A program made the position numbers and the translations under genes. Positions 24,657 to 35,006 of a stretch of 64,000 nucleotides of DNA are shown here, in pieces; position 1 is the first letter of the stretch; every line of letters begins with the position of its first letter. Origin of the DNA: Rusavskia elegans (taxonomy: Eukaryota; Ascomycota; Lecanoromycetes; Teloschistales; Teloschistaceae); NCBI GenBank assembly GCA_011316305.1, contig SAUG01000015.1, positions 186,001-250,000 of the forward strand. The letters run 5' to 3'. The notes below the pieces were generated by a model that saw only the letters and a program-made list of their open reading frames with translations, ran no database searches and had not been told where the DNA came from.

Positions 24657-24897
24657 GGCGCCTAATGGTCCGGGGAATAGGGTTGGTTGTCAACGTCGTC
24701 GTCAGCAGAACTTAGTAGCAGCCACACTTAGCAGGCAACAGCATTGAAGTCCCAAAATAAATCAGACTCCCATATATCATCGAATTTTCTCCGTGTTTTA
24801 CTAGAGTCGATCCGCGGTCATTTAAATCTCGTGCGGGAGCCTTCCACGTCGATCGAAGCAAAAGGTCAACGCAAGAAAGAGAAGCAAGGCGGAAATT

Positions 24898-25863
24898 ATG
24901 AACGACCAACCACCTCCCTATCAAGAGATCTCTTCAGCACCTGTCTACGAAAACGTCCGCGTACCGACTGCAGATAATGAGGAAAGGAATACAGTACTCC
25001 CATCCTCCTCTCCAACCACCGGCGGCGCTCTTAACCCATCGTCCGACATCACAATCGCCAACAACCCCACCGACCGGCCTTCAGCAAATGAACCTAACAA
25101 CAAACTCCTCATCCCCTCCATCCGCCCCACAATCATCCACTTCCCATACCACCCCCAACTCTCGCACCTCGGTATCACAGCCCCCGAATGGGCATCCTTC
25201 ACCTCCGCTCTCGCATCCGCCGCTACGCTGTCCAGAGCGCAGAAAATGAAGGCTATCACTGCGGCTATCGGGACGGGTGTGGTGGTGAACCCGTGGCTGG
25301 GGGTTGTGGTTGGGATGTGGATTTGGAGGAGGGAGGTTAGGGGGTCGGTTTTGGCTGGAGGGGAAGATGGGGGTGTGGGGATGGTGTTGGGGGAGTGGAA
25401 TCGGGTTTGGGAGGGGAGGGGCATGAGGGTTGGGTTGGTGGCGCCGGGGTGGGAGATTGAGGGGGTGGTGGTTGATGAGAAAGGTGGAGAGGGAAGGGGG
25501 TGTGGAAGGAGTATGGGTTCTGAGTGTGGAGGCCACGGCCAAAGGAAAGGTTGTGGCCAACGTAGGGAGTGTGGAGAGCGCAGAGGATGCGGCCAGTCGA
25601 GGGGTGGTGGGCGGAGAAGAAAGTGCGGTGGGTGCGAAGGTTGTGGCGCACGGCGACAGCTGCCCGAGCGGAAGGGATGTGGACAGCGCAGAAGATGTGG
25701 TGAGAAGAAGCGAAAGGGCTGTTGTTGGAAGGATCGAGGGTTCAAGCTTTTGGTGGAAAGGATTGTGGACAATGAGCGCTGTGTGGAAGGGAATGAGAAG
25801 GTTGACAGTTTGGAGAAAAGATTCGCTGGCTTGGAGGTGGACGCTGTAGATGAGAAGCTTTAG
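24898..25863 (+). CDS. PPxY protein with Cys-Gly-Arg-rich tail, unknown function
   Basis: A single exon of 321 residues. The N-terminus is MNDQPPPYQEISSAPVYENV: the PPPY motif is a ligand for WW domains such as those of Rsp5/Nedd4 ubiquitin ligases. After a Ser/Pro-rich disordered part, residues about 78-145 contain IHFPYHPQLSHLGITAPEW and a small hydrophobic segment (TGVVVNPWLGVVVGMWIW) that might enter a membrane. From about 195 to 280 the sequence is a repetitive run of Arg, Gly and Cys with units like RKGCGQRRECGERRGCGQ, followed by an acidic-basic tail. The coding strand is strongly G-rich from about 25255. The Cys spacing does not match a known finger. No intron is evident. The front half looks like a conserved fungal family; the tail may be lineage-specific. 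Confidence 0.6.
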   Translation: MNDQPPPYQEISSAPVYENVRVPTADNEERNTVLPSSSPTTGGALNPSSDITIANNPTDRPSANEPNNKLLIPSIRPTIIHFPYHPQLSHLGITAPEWASFTSALASAATLSRAQKMKAITAAIGTGVVVNPWLGVVVGMWIWRREVRGSVLAGGEDGGVGMVLGEWNRVWEGRGMRVGLVAPGWEIEGVVVDEKGGEGRGCGRSMGSECGGHGQRKGCGQRRECGERRGCGQSRGGGRRRKCGGCEGCGARRQLPERKGCGQRRRCGEKKRKGCCWKDRGFKLLVERIVDNERCVEGNEKVDSLEKRFAGLEVDAVDEKL

Positions 25864-26406
25864 TGACGGAGCCGATTTGAGATTATTGGTTTCATCGTCA
25901 GGACTAAGTACGTTGCAGACAAGAGAATCAGCTTCCCTGTCTTATTCTTCACAATGCATTCGACCGAAGCCTTGGAAGGCATATAAGACATGGCTTCGTC
26001 CAAGGCTTGCTGTCCCTTGCCCATTAGCCTGGATGTCTTTGTGTTGTTAGAGGCTACATCTATCTTCAAGACGAATCCCAACATTGCTCGAGCTCCCGAA
26101 AGAGCAGTGAAGCTAAGATGCGGTGAGCTCGAGCAATGTTGGGATTCGTCTTGAAGATATGCAAATAAGTTTGCTCACGCATTGCCGAACAATGTCTTGA
26201 TCGGCAAGAATCCGACAAATCTGGCTGTTCTGGATCTTATGGTAGGTTCAGCAAGGCGACCCTTGCGTGTTGCTGAGCAAGCTATGGTCTTATGTCCCTT
26301 GACAGCGGCGTCGACGGTAGCAAGAACGTCTTTCAAGGACATGTTGTTCGAAAGTTGGAGTAGCAGCTTGAAATCGGAGAATTGCAGCTATATGATTTAG
26401 ATAGGA
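25864..26406. other. Convergent intergenic region with long hairpin
   Basis: It lies between the stops of the Cys-Gly-rich gene (plus) and ATP12 (minus). It holds the 35-bp perfect inverted repeat at 26061-26159, listed separately. Otherwise nothing is seen. Confidence 0.5.
26061..26159. repeat. Perfect 35-bp inverted repeat
   Basis: Bases 26061-26095 are the exact reverse complement of 26125-26159; the loop is 29 bases. The arms begin TATCTTCAAGACGAATCCCA. Perfect identity over 35 bp implies a recent origin, for example a foldback/MITE-like element, a replication template switch, or an assembly artefact. Transcripts from either convergent gene reaching this point would form a long hairpin. 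Confidence 0.9.
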
Positions 26407-27639
26407 TCAAGTTTGGCTGGTCCCGCTGGCTACCAGAACCGCGCTCCCGAATTGGCTGCGTAGATCTTCCTTGTCGACATCATGAGTATCCTCGACCTCG
26501 CCCCACCGTCGAGTCTGCCACATCACTTCGAGACTGCAAGCTTGAGCGGCCTCTTCAATGCCAAAACGCTGGGCACCAGAGGAGCTACCGCTGCCAATGG
26601 TTTGTCTTACGTCTGCGAAGCTTTCACCCCACTCGCAAAGCAGCCGTGCGCCAACACATAAGCTCTTGCCGGCAAGTACTGCACGCTCAAGACCAACCAA
26701 CTCCCACGCATTCAGTCCTGCCATCCAGCCTCGGATGACGTCTTTGGTCTCTTGAGGCTGTTGCGTAGGGAAGATTGATCCTTCATCAAGGCTGGGGTTG
26801 AGCTGAACACCGGGCCAAACACTCGTTGTCAGGTACGAAATGATTGGTTCTGCGACTCGTGCCTGTAAATCTCGTAGGGAGGGGACAACCATCGTGGTGG
26901 GATCTGCGTCTTTGGGTGGGGGAGGCGCCCAGCAAAGAAGGGTATCTGTGTTGAGGTATGGTATGAGTGTCATGATGATGTCGTCTCGTATTGTCCGAGA
27001 CTGGTGAACGGCTGTAGATTCCGAAGCTGGTGTTGAAGATGCACGGGAAGCATCTTGCAAAGCTAAGTCATGCGCACGGGACGCTATGGAGGTGAGAGGA
27101 ATCAAATGGGCGCGAAGGGCCTGCTGAGCAGACGTGAGGAGATCCCATTCAAGAGCTATGGCTGTCGCTAGATGAGGCTTCGAGGGGGGAATTGAAAGTG
27201 GCACTTTCGTCTGAGGGTTGCGAACCGGCCGGGAGTCGAGATATATGGTATAGAGGCCATCTGTGAGGATCTTGACTTAGTAAAGCCGTTCAGGTTCCAG
27301 AGAGCAAACGTAGTGCGGAGGCGTACCAGAATTGGTCTGGACAGCAACATCTTTCCAGAAGCGCTTCTTCATCGCACTACCGGGCTTCATGTGCGATGTG
27401 CGCAAGTCTTGGCCTCTCTTGATAAGCTCGGCCTGGCGCCGACGACGATCGACACGTTCGCCATACTGTGACGCTGCGGGAAGAGGAGCTGTTGGGGGAG
27501 GGCCAGCATGGGTTGATGGAAGTGGAGTTGCACATACTGATGGTGAAGCATGGAGACATTTCCGTTTTAGCGACGCTACGGATCGCGAAGGATATACGCG
27601 AGGCAGAGCAGATGAAGATGACACTATAATACAATTCAT
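26407..27639 (-). CDS. ATP12: Atp12, mitochondrial F1-ATPase assembly chaperone
   Basis: Two exons, 27639-27327 and 27260-26407, encode 388 residues. The N-terminus MNCIIVSSSSALPRVYPSRS is Ser/Arg-rich without acidic residues, as in a matrix-targeting signal. The mature part begins near KKRFWKDVAVQTNSDG and contains YLDSRPVRNP-TKVPLSIPP, KPHLATAIALEWD, DTLLCWAPPP and WELVGLERAVLAGKS, all typical of Atp12. This chaperone binds free F1 alpha subunits in the matrix and prevents their aggregation before F1 assembly. The intron is 66 bases and splits a Gly/Asp codon. Two upstream in-frame ATGs exist (27699 and further), but starting at 27639 gives a clean presequence. Confidence 0.93.
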
Positions 27640-27944
27640 TGTTGAGCCGGCATCAAGACAATATTGAGTCGGAGTCGTCGAATCATGATGCCAAGCCATC
27701 TCGCTAGAATCACGTGATTCCAACTTGACGGTAGCACAGCCAAGACCTTTCTCCAAGGCTATATACGATTAGGTACTGTATTAAGTCTTGTGTCTGAGCT
27801 TTTCTGCTACCGATGAGCTAAGGTATCGTACAATCTCCTAGCCCTCGGCCCAAATGGGTATTTTCCTAGCGTTGTCCTTAGACTTGCGTCCAAGGTTACT
27901 GGCGGTGATGCAGCTTTACGGAGTAGCGTCGGGGTTTTCACAAG
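27640..27944. other. Divergent intergenic region ATP12 / NLR
   Basis: About 300 bases between the ATP12 start and the likely ATG of the NLR-type gene. The promoters of both must lie here. No motif was recognised. Confidence 0.4.
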
Positions 27945-30900
27945 ATGCGCCCGTACGAACACAGAAAGCACGAAAGCCATTCGAAACAGTCACCAAGACC
28001 CACTGCAAAAGAGAGGACGGAGAAACACGGACTTTTCTCTCTTAGCTCCCCCAAGAACGCCCTAAATGAGTCAGTATACAGTCACATTATTTGGCACATC
28101 TTTGACTGACTGTTTAGTGTCATTGCCATTCATGGTCTCGGCGGCGATGCATTCAGCACTTGGACCGACCGACATGGTCACATGTGGCTTCAAGATACTC
28201 TGCCCGTCGATTTGCCTTACTCCAATATATGGACGTACGGATATGATTCAGCGATGGCCTTGAGCGGCTCGGTCTCTGGAATACAAGACTTTGCCCATGA
28301 CCTCCTCGAAAGACTTCTCGGTTTTCAATCCTATGGAGAGCAGACGGAACGTCCTCTGATCTTCATTTGTCATAGTCTTGGAGGTATAGTAATCAAAAAA
28401 GCTTTGATATCAGCAAGCTTGCTGCCAGACTATGAGCCTATTCGACGTAATATCAAGGCCGTTGTTTTCATGGGAACTCCACACAAAGGATCTCGCATCT
28501 CGAGCTACCTTACCCCCCCTTACTCGTATCCTCAACGGTCTGCTGCCCACGAGTCCTATTCGCTCGGATCTCATCGGAAACCTTCAAGTCCTGTCACGAA
28601 CCCTCTCCGAGGTTTCGGAAATGTCTGTCCATGCGCTGAACCAAATTTCCGTGATATCCTTCTATGAGAAAAAAAAACATGAAAGGCCTAAATTCTCTTG
28701 TAAGCAACTCCTCAAGACTGCTCTAGTAGAGAGAACAGGAATGTGAAAGAGCATAGGACCGCCTGATCTGACCTTACACCAGGTGGTCGAACCAGGGTCG
28801 GCAATACTAGGCATCGTAAATGAGCGGGTAATTCCTATAAATGCTGATCATCGGAATATGGTGAGATTCTCGCCTAATGAGCCGGAGAAGTACCGTCCTT
28901 TGAAGAACGCCCTCAAAGGCATAGTCAGCAAAATTAAAATAGGTACTGAAACCATTCTCGCTCTTAATCCTATTGCGCTAACTGATTTTGAGACAATTCA
29001 CACGATTCAAAAGCGTTGGAATACCTACAGAAGCTCCGTTGCGTTGATTACGAACATTTGTTGACAGAATCCATACAACCCTATCCAGGAACAGGGACTT
29101 GGATATTCGAGGACCAGTCTTTCCAAGCATGGGCAAAAGAGCCTTTCTCAAGTATGTACTTGAGAAGAGCTAACGCAGGCTTTGGCAAGACGGCCGTTGC
29201 CCGAAGTATGGAGGAAAATTGCAAATTGCGGACAAACCGGGTGGTCGACCTAGCTCCCTTGGGTTCTTCTGTTGTATTGCACTTTTTTTCCGGAATGACA
29301 AGATCGAGACGCTCTCTCAATTGTCGCTTTTGCGTTCGCTCCTCCACCAGCTCCTTCTGGCATTTCCTCAAACTTGGTCCACCATCGAGTATCACAAGGA
29401 AAGCATGCCAGCTATTGCTGGTCAGTCTCAAGAGTTCAAGTTCAAGCCTAAATGGCTTTGGAAGGCTCTAGAAGAAATCTTAAGCCTAGAAATTTTCTGA
29501 ACATGCACTGTTGATTCTAAATGGACTGGACGAAACTAGTGACTGGGAGTCCTCCTCAATCCTTGGACGGCTTATGGAGATAATCAGTTCGCTCAATGAA
29601 GATTGGCGGACGCAGCGCATTAAGATACTGGTGTTTAGTCGTCCAAATTACGGTATTGACAAGACATTTTCTGGCACGAACATGACAATATTGGACATGG
29701 GCCGTGACCAGACTTCGAGAGATCTCCAGACTTTCGTCTCAGCCGTTGTCTCAGAGTTCGGCAGAGAGAACAGATTTCCTGAGTCTGCCATCTCAAAAAT
29801 CCAAGATCGAATCCTTGTTGGTGCCAACGGGATGTTTTTATGGGCCTACTTAGCATGGGAGCACTTCAAAGAAGGTGTAACCGTCTGGAATCGAGCAAGA
29901 ATCAACAGCCAGCTCGACTCGTTGGGTCAATTACCCCGCGGACTCGAAGAGCTTTACGCCAAGCTAATCAAGTCAATGGACAAGAATGTTAGAGCGGAGC
30001 TTGAGCCCGCTTTCATCCTTATCTGTGCAGCTGCTAGACCGTTGACGTGTGACGAACTTGGCGAAATTCTTGCAATCGAGAGCTGGCACCAGAATGCTTC
30101 AGAGATAGATGCTCCATTCGCGATTGAGACAATGATCTTGAAGCTTTGCCCAAACCTCTTCAAGATTGACCTTGATGGTATAATCAGCTTCGTACACCTC
30201 TCACTGAAAACCTTTCTATTGGAAGTCCTGCTTCACCTGGATTCGAAAGTAATACATCAATATCTTGCACGGAGATGTCTCAAATACTTCGGGTTTGAAG
30301 ACTTCAAGAGGGATGCTATCAAGGATAAAACAAGAGAAAAGTCTGACGGCTGTTTACTCCATCAGCGATATCTCCTCTATGACTATTTTTCTTCCTTTCT
30401 AAAGTTCCATATGGAACAAATACCTTATACTGACCCCATTTGGATGAAATACTCAAAGATCGGTCAAGATCGTGACATTTTTCATGCTATTGCGATGCCA
30501 AATCACACAAAAGGCCATGCACGCTCCTATCCGCCCCTAGACTTCGGTGCTGAAACCCCGTTAGGGCATGTGCTCAGGCTGGGAGCCTTGGACTTACTGC
30601 GGAGCTTTTTTCAGGAAGGATACGATGTTGATGAGAGGATATATGATTATTCGGACAACTCTAGCAGCTTTGCACAAGTATACAACGTATCACACAAAGG
30701 CATCACTACTCCTTGAAATGGGGGCAAACCCGAATGCCGAAGATCTAATGGGCAGGACTGCTCTGCATCTAGCTATCCATTTCGAACAACTGGACCTTGT
30801 TACAGAATTATTAGCTCATCCCAACATCGACGTCAATGCCGAAGACTTCATGGGCAAGACTCCGCTACACTATCAAGTATCTTCGGGTTCCTTCCCAACA

Positions 30901-32055
30901 TTGCTCTACGATCGGCGAGTTGATCTTGGCAAAGTCGACAAAGCTGGCATTACCGCGTTTGCTTCATCTGCTCTCTGGGGCGACGAGACCGCGTTTCGAT
31001 ATTTTGTAGAGCGTTCTGACTTTGCCTTCGACCGCCAAATTGGAGTTTGCAGCCCTCTCATATGCGCTGCCCAGCAGGACTGTAAAGATCTCACCCTTCA
31101 ATTGATCATGAAAGTGCCTGACGCAAACATACACCGGGGTCTTGACGGCAAAAGTATGGTCCACTGGGCCGTAATCAACGGATGGGACGACCTTCTCCAA
31201 GCAGCTCTAATTCACGCAAAAGGGAACGTGAACGCAATCGACCACTCGGGAAAGACTGGGTTACATTATGCCGCTCAGCTAAGCCTCCCCAAAATCGTAC
31301 GACAACTATTACGGCATGGCGCATCTGCTCGAATTCGGGACGTTTCTGGCCGCACAGCTGTCCATACTGCTGCGGTCGAAGGTTCTGCCGACGCACTGAG
31401 ACCTCTGATCCTCGAGTCCGACTTCGACCCTGAAGATGCTGATGTGCAGAACCGTTCGCTTATCCACTGGGCTGCATCATGCGACTGGGACTACCTCATG
31501 AAAATGGTCCTTGAGATCCCAGACATAGACCCAAAGAAGCGAGATCACCACGGCAGAAATGCGTCTCACGTTGCAGCCCTTCGCGGCTGCCCAAATGTTC
31601 TCCGTACATTGATGGATTACGACGCCTTCGATGCCACCGACACGGACGCTTTTGGGAATTCTTCTTTGCATTTAGCGGCACGTGGACAAAGCTTGACCGC
31701 AGTGGAGGTCTTGCTGCCACATTTCCATGTGCATAAAAATAGAATAAACCGTTGGGGTCAGACTGCTCGAGATGTCGCTATCGTGTATGGATCCCACGAT
31801 ATCGAAGTTACGCTTAGAGATGCAGGCCTCAGGCTCCAAGCGACACCGGTCCCCGAACTTGGATCGCACGTCAAACCTCTCTATCATGAGTATAGTCTAT
31901 ACAGTCAGACGCCCGACCATCTAGCCCTGGTAAATGTTCGCATCCCAATAAGAGTGTCGAGAAGGACCCTTGACCGACGTGGACGCGAACGGGGCAGCAG
32001 TCCCGATTCCAAATTCTATAGAGAGCCATCTGGATACCGAACAACTTGTTCATGA
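27945..32055 (+). pseudogene. NLR-type gene: alpha/beta hydrolase - NACHT - ankyrin repeats, several frame breaks
   Basis: Exon 1 (27945-28069) joins 28118 to continue DVIAIHGLGGDAFSTW. The hydrolase (SERAC1/lipase-like) domain has the nucleophile elbow FICHSLGGIVIKKAL and MGTPHKGS. A NACHT ATPase follows, with Walker A NAGFGKT near 29180 and Walker B LLILNGLDET near 29515. About ten ankyrin repeats run from 30700 to 31860. Introns at 28700-28782 and 28943-29013 have good signals. Protein continuity requires at least five one-base frame changes: a C7 run (28513-28519), an A9 run (28669-28677), a T7 run (29283-29289), near 29490-29496, and near 30655-30665. Long open stretches remain between them. 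Fungal NLRs act in non-self recognition and heterokaryon incompatibility. This copy is therefore a young pseudogene, a slippage-controlled gene, or carries local sequencing errors. Confidence 0.85.
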
Positions 32056-32839
32056 GCGGTAGTCTTCAAGCGGTTCATGGATGTTTAGAAAGCCAGGTGA
32101 GAGAGGACAAGGAGTTGCGGGATCGACTGGTTGAAGGGGAACTTGGCTGGAGTAGGACAGTACAGCGATGACAACGAAAAGGTAATTATGGACGCCGGAA
32201 ACGCCAAGATAACCGAATACCAGTGAGCTTCGATGCGAGGCGACGGTGGATATCGCCAAAATTGGAGAAGAGATGATATGAACACTTCGGTAAACATAAT
32301 TTGTCAACCGTCAGCGAAGACAATAGTAGTCCTCAAATTCCACATTCCACTACTCGTAAATAACATTGGCTACTAAACTCTGAAACCTCGCTTTCGCGCA
32401 CTGGAAGCAGCTCCCTTAAAGCCCAGAGCAGTCGCAGCGTTGGCGTTCGGCGTTGTATTTCCAAATTTAAACAAAAAATAGCACCCATAACAGTATGTCC
32501 GAGGATCTCCCATTCAGAAGGGTCCCGTCCGTGCGGGTGCCTGCAATACCACCCTACCAATGGGTAAGGTGTGGGTGCCTGCAATGCCACCCTACCAATG
32601 GGTAAGGTGGGTGTGGGGTGAAGCAACTGCAGGGCGTCGTAAATATAAAGCTAGCGGGGATCGTTATGTCTGAATGGGCGAAAATGTGGCCTCATTGAGG
32701 GTTCAAGAAGAGACCGAATACGTCTTTATATTTGGAGTTTTCCATCATCCATATGGTCGAAGAGTTTGTTGCTCGAGACTCTCTTGTTTGATTTCCTGTC
32801 GTACGAAAGCTAGAATGTATACCTCCAGTGTGCAAGGTG
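32056..32839. other. Intergenic with 38-bp tandem repeat
   Basis: It lies between the NLR-type gene and the GTPase gene. It contains the tandem repeat at 32533-32608. The start of the GTPase gene is uncertain, so an upstream exon within 32674-32839 cannot be excluded. Confidence 0.4.
32533..32608. repeat. Tandem repeat, two copies of 38 bp
   Basis: A unit starting GYGGGTGCCTGCAATRCCAC occurs at 32533 and again at 32571, with two differences in 38 bases. Each unit contains the partly self-complementary CCTACCAATGGGTAAGG. A shortened third copy of the GGGTG end follows. Confidence 0.8.
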
Positions 32840-34414
32840 ATGTGCCTTTCAAGTAAGCAGGTTTACCATCCTAAGATTGCGGTGAGAGTTGCTGATTGGA
32901 TCAGCGCCGACGACATAGTTATTGCTGTGATGGGCATTACAGGCTCCGGGAAGAGCACTTTCATTTCCAAACTCGTGGACACCGAGGTTGTGATTGGACA
33001 CCAGCTGCAATCATGTATGGCTCCAATGTTCTCCCCGGCGATTACACACAGACGTAGCTAGAGAAAAGAGACTAACCTATAGCTTCGAATAGGTACCACC
33101 AATGTCCGGCCGTTTGGCTTTCTTCATCCGACGGGGCGCCGCATTTATCTTCTTGACACGCCGGGATTCGACGACACCACTCGCAGTGATACTGATGTGT
33201 TGAAAACAATATCGGGAGACCTTGCAAAACTATATAGCAAGGATATTAAATTATCTGGTATTATATACCTTCACCGTATCACTGACGTGCGGTTCAGTGG
33301 ATCCATGGCCAAGAATCTCTCAGTGTTCAAGAAGCTCTGTGGTGATAATTTCTATCCCAACGTGGTCCTCGCGACAACCATGTGGGAGAGCTTGGCTGGC
33401 TCTGATCCCTCTGCAACAGCTACTACAGTTGGTAATCAGCGTGAGAAGGAGCTCCTCCAGAACCAGCAATGGTGGGGTTTGATGGTAGGAAGAGGCAGTA
33501 AGACTTTTCGGCACACCAATGACAAGAGATCTGCCCTTCAGATTGTGGAATACCTAATTAGTCTACGAAGACAGGCAGTTTTGGACATTCAGACTCAACT
33601 CGTTGATGAACAAAAGAATTTGCAAGATACGAGTGCCGGGATGGAGGTGGAGCGCGAGCTGCAGCAGGCAAAGGCCAGGTTTTCCAAGGATCTGAAAGAG
33701 CTCAAGGAAGAACAAGGGCAGGCTCTGCTAGACAGAGACAATGATCTTCTCGAAATTTTGCACAAGCAATCCAAGAAGAGGACCAAAGACATAATGAGGG
33801 CGGAAAAGAGCCAGCGGGAGCTTTATATCAATTTCCAACAGCTGCTCAAGGAGAGCGAAGCTAGAAACGATCGTTTCATAAAGCAGCTCGAGAAGCAGTT
33901 GGAACAGAAGGGGGAGGATAACAGGAAGCTTGAGCGACGCTTTGATGAGGAGCGAAGTGCAAATGATGCCAGACGTCGTCAGCAGGAGGAAGCAATCGCG
34001 CGAGAAAGGAGACAGAACAAGGATAGGCAGAGGCAGTATGAGGAAGCCTTCGAAAGGGAGACCAGGAGAAATAATACTACACAGAGGCAATACAGCGAAG
34101 CAATCGCAAGAGAGACGCAAAAGATCGACACCGCTCAAAGGCAACATAATGAAACACTCGCAGCCCAGCGGAATCAATATGAGGCCGAGATCCGACGTCG
34201 GGATGCAGGGATGGAGGCCCTCCAAAGACAGATGTCTAACTTGAAAGCTCGCTCTGTCAGCAACCACCGGACGCCCAGCCCTGACAAGAGTTCGTCCACT
34301 ATGAAGTCAATTTTTAACCCATATGACGACGGGCTGTCCGATTACCTCTACCAAGACGAACCTGACCTCACCCATCAAGATAACCCCAATTACGAGGTGA
34401 TGAGAGCAGCGTAG
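32840..34414 (+). CDS. AIG1/GIMAP-like P-loop GTPase with long coiled coil
   Basis: Exons 32840-33014 and 33093-34414 encode 498 residues. The GTPase has the G1 loop GITGSGKST at 32-40, a switch-like SCTTNVRPF, the G3 motif DTPGFDD at 80-86, and SGIIYLHRITDVRFSGS, a signature of a large uncharacterised family of fungal GTPases related to AIG1. A canonical G4 (N/TKxD) is absent; TTMWESL occupies its place. From about residue 200 to 440 the protein is a highly charged coiled coil rich in Gln, Arg and Glu, with the repeated pattern QRQYxEAxxRET. The C-terminus is disordered. The start is uncertain: an exon upstream of 32840 is possible. GIMAP relatives act in immunity, and the position next to an NLR is suggestive, but function is inference. 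Confidence 0.8.
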
Positions 34415-34975
34415 AATGCGAGAGCTACTCATTAGCTAATGGAGGACCATTCCGTATGGCTGTTGCAGGAGATGTGGAGCTTGTTCCTAATGGCGTCGTA
34501 CTTAGACTGAACAGCAGACAGTGATCAGCAATTGTTAAGCCACAGTCCAAGTCTATAGTATGGACAAATCTTTGACTGTTCGACTAAATATGAACGGTGA
34601 GCGCTACTAATCAATTGCACTTCAAGAGATATAGCATTCTGCTAAGAGGGCGCGTTTTGCGAGGAGACTGGATGAGCTCGGATACTGCATGATCGATAGC
34701 ATGAGTAATGGTGCATGTTTCTTCGTTTATTAGCATGCTCGCGGAGGAGATCTCGGTGCCGTGTTTCTTGGCCTCTAATATGATTCCACGTTTTGAGCAT
34801 AGCCTTTTATTGATTCTGGGAGTAAGAGTCACAGGTAGCTCGTCGAAAAGGCCTAACATCCTGCTCAGTGATTCCGACAACGATGAGGTTCTTGCTATGA
34901 GCCGCCAACGCCAAATGATATGATAAGACGTTGTACTATGGTGTCAACCTCATTGTATACCCGAAACAGTTGCAT
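34415..34975. other. Intergenic
   Basis: It lies between the GTPase gene and the truncated ADE13 copy. The missing N-terminal half of adenylosuccinate lyase would need over 800 bases and is not found here. A minus-strand frame at 34611-34880 has no recognised motif. Confidence 0.4.
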
Positions 34976-35006
34976 TGCAGGCATGTTGACTCTGAATTCT
35001 CTGCAG
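34976..35006 (+). repeat. Third copy of the introner-like 3' end
   Basis: TGCAGGCATGTTGACTCTGA and the following bases to CTGCAG at 35006 match the 3' end of the MYND intron at about 28 of 32 aligned positions. It ends exactly where the first recognisable ADE13 exon begins, as an intron end should. The 5' part of this copy is degraded or diverged. Confidence 0.55.

Larger units (their letters stand above)
23737..24897. other. Intergenic, with two hairpins and a TATA box
   Basis: After the PAN3 stop the first 500 bases show nothing recognisable. Two inverted repeats (24405-24429 and 24473-24525) and a TATA box (24649-24656) lie upstream of the Cys-Gly-rich gene and are listed separately. Confidence 0.5.

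Noticed and set aside
24945..25772. A long Pro-rich minus-strand frame opposite the Cys-Gly-rich gene
   Set aside because: It is an antisense shadow of a G-rich gene; the plus-strand frame has a family-like N-terminus and a PPPY motif.
32533..32608. A CRISPR array
   Set aside because: Two adjacent copies without spacers in a eukaryotic nuclear genome; a simple tandem duplication.
33728..34267. A 179-codon minus-strand frame in the GTPase coiled coil
   Set aside because: Leu-rich antisense of a Gln/Glu/Arg-rich coiled coil; no independent support.
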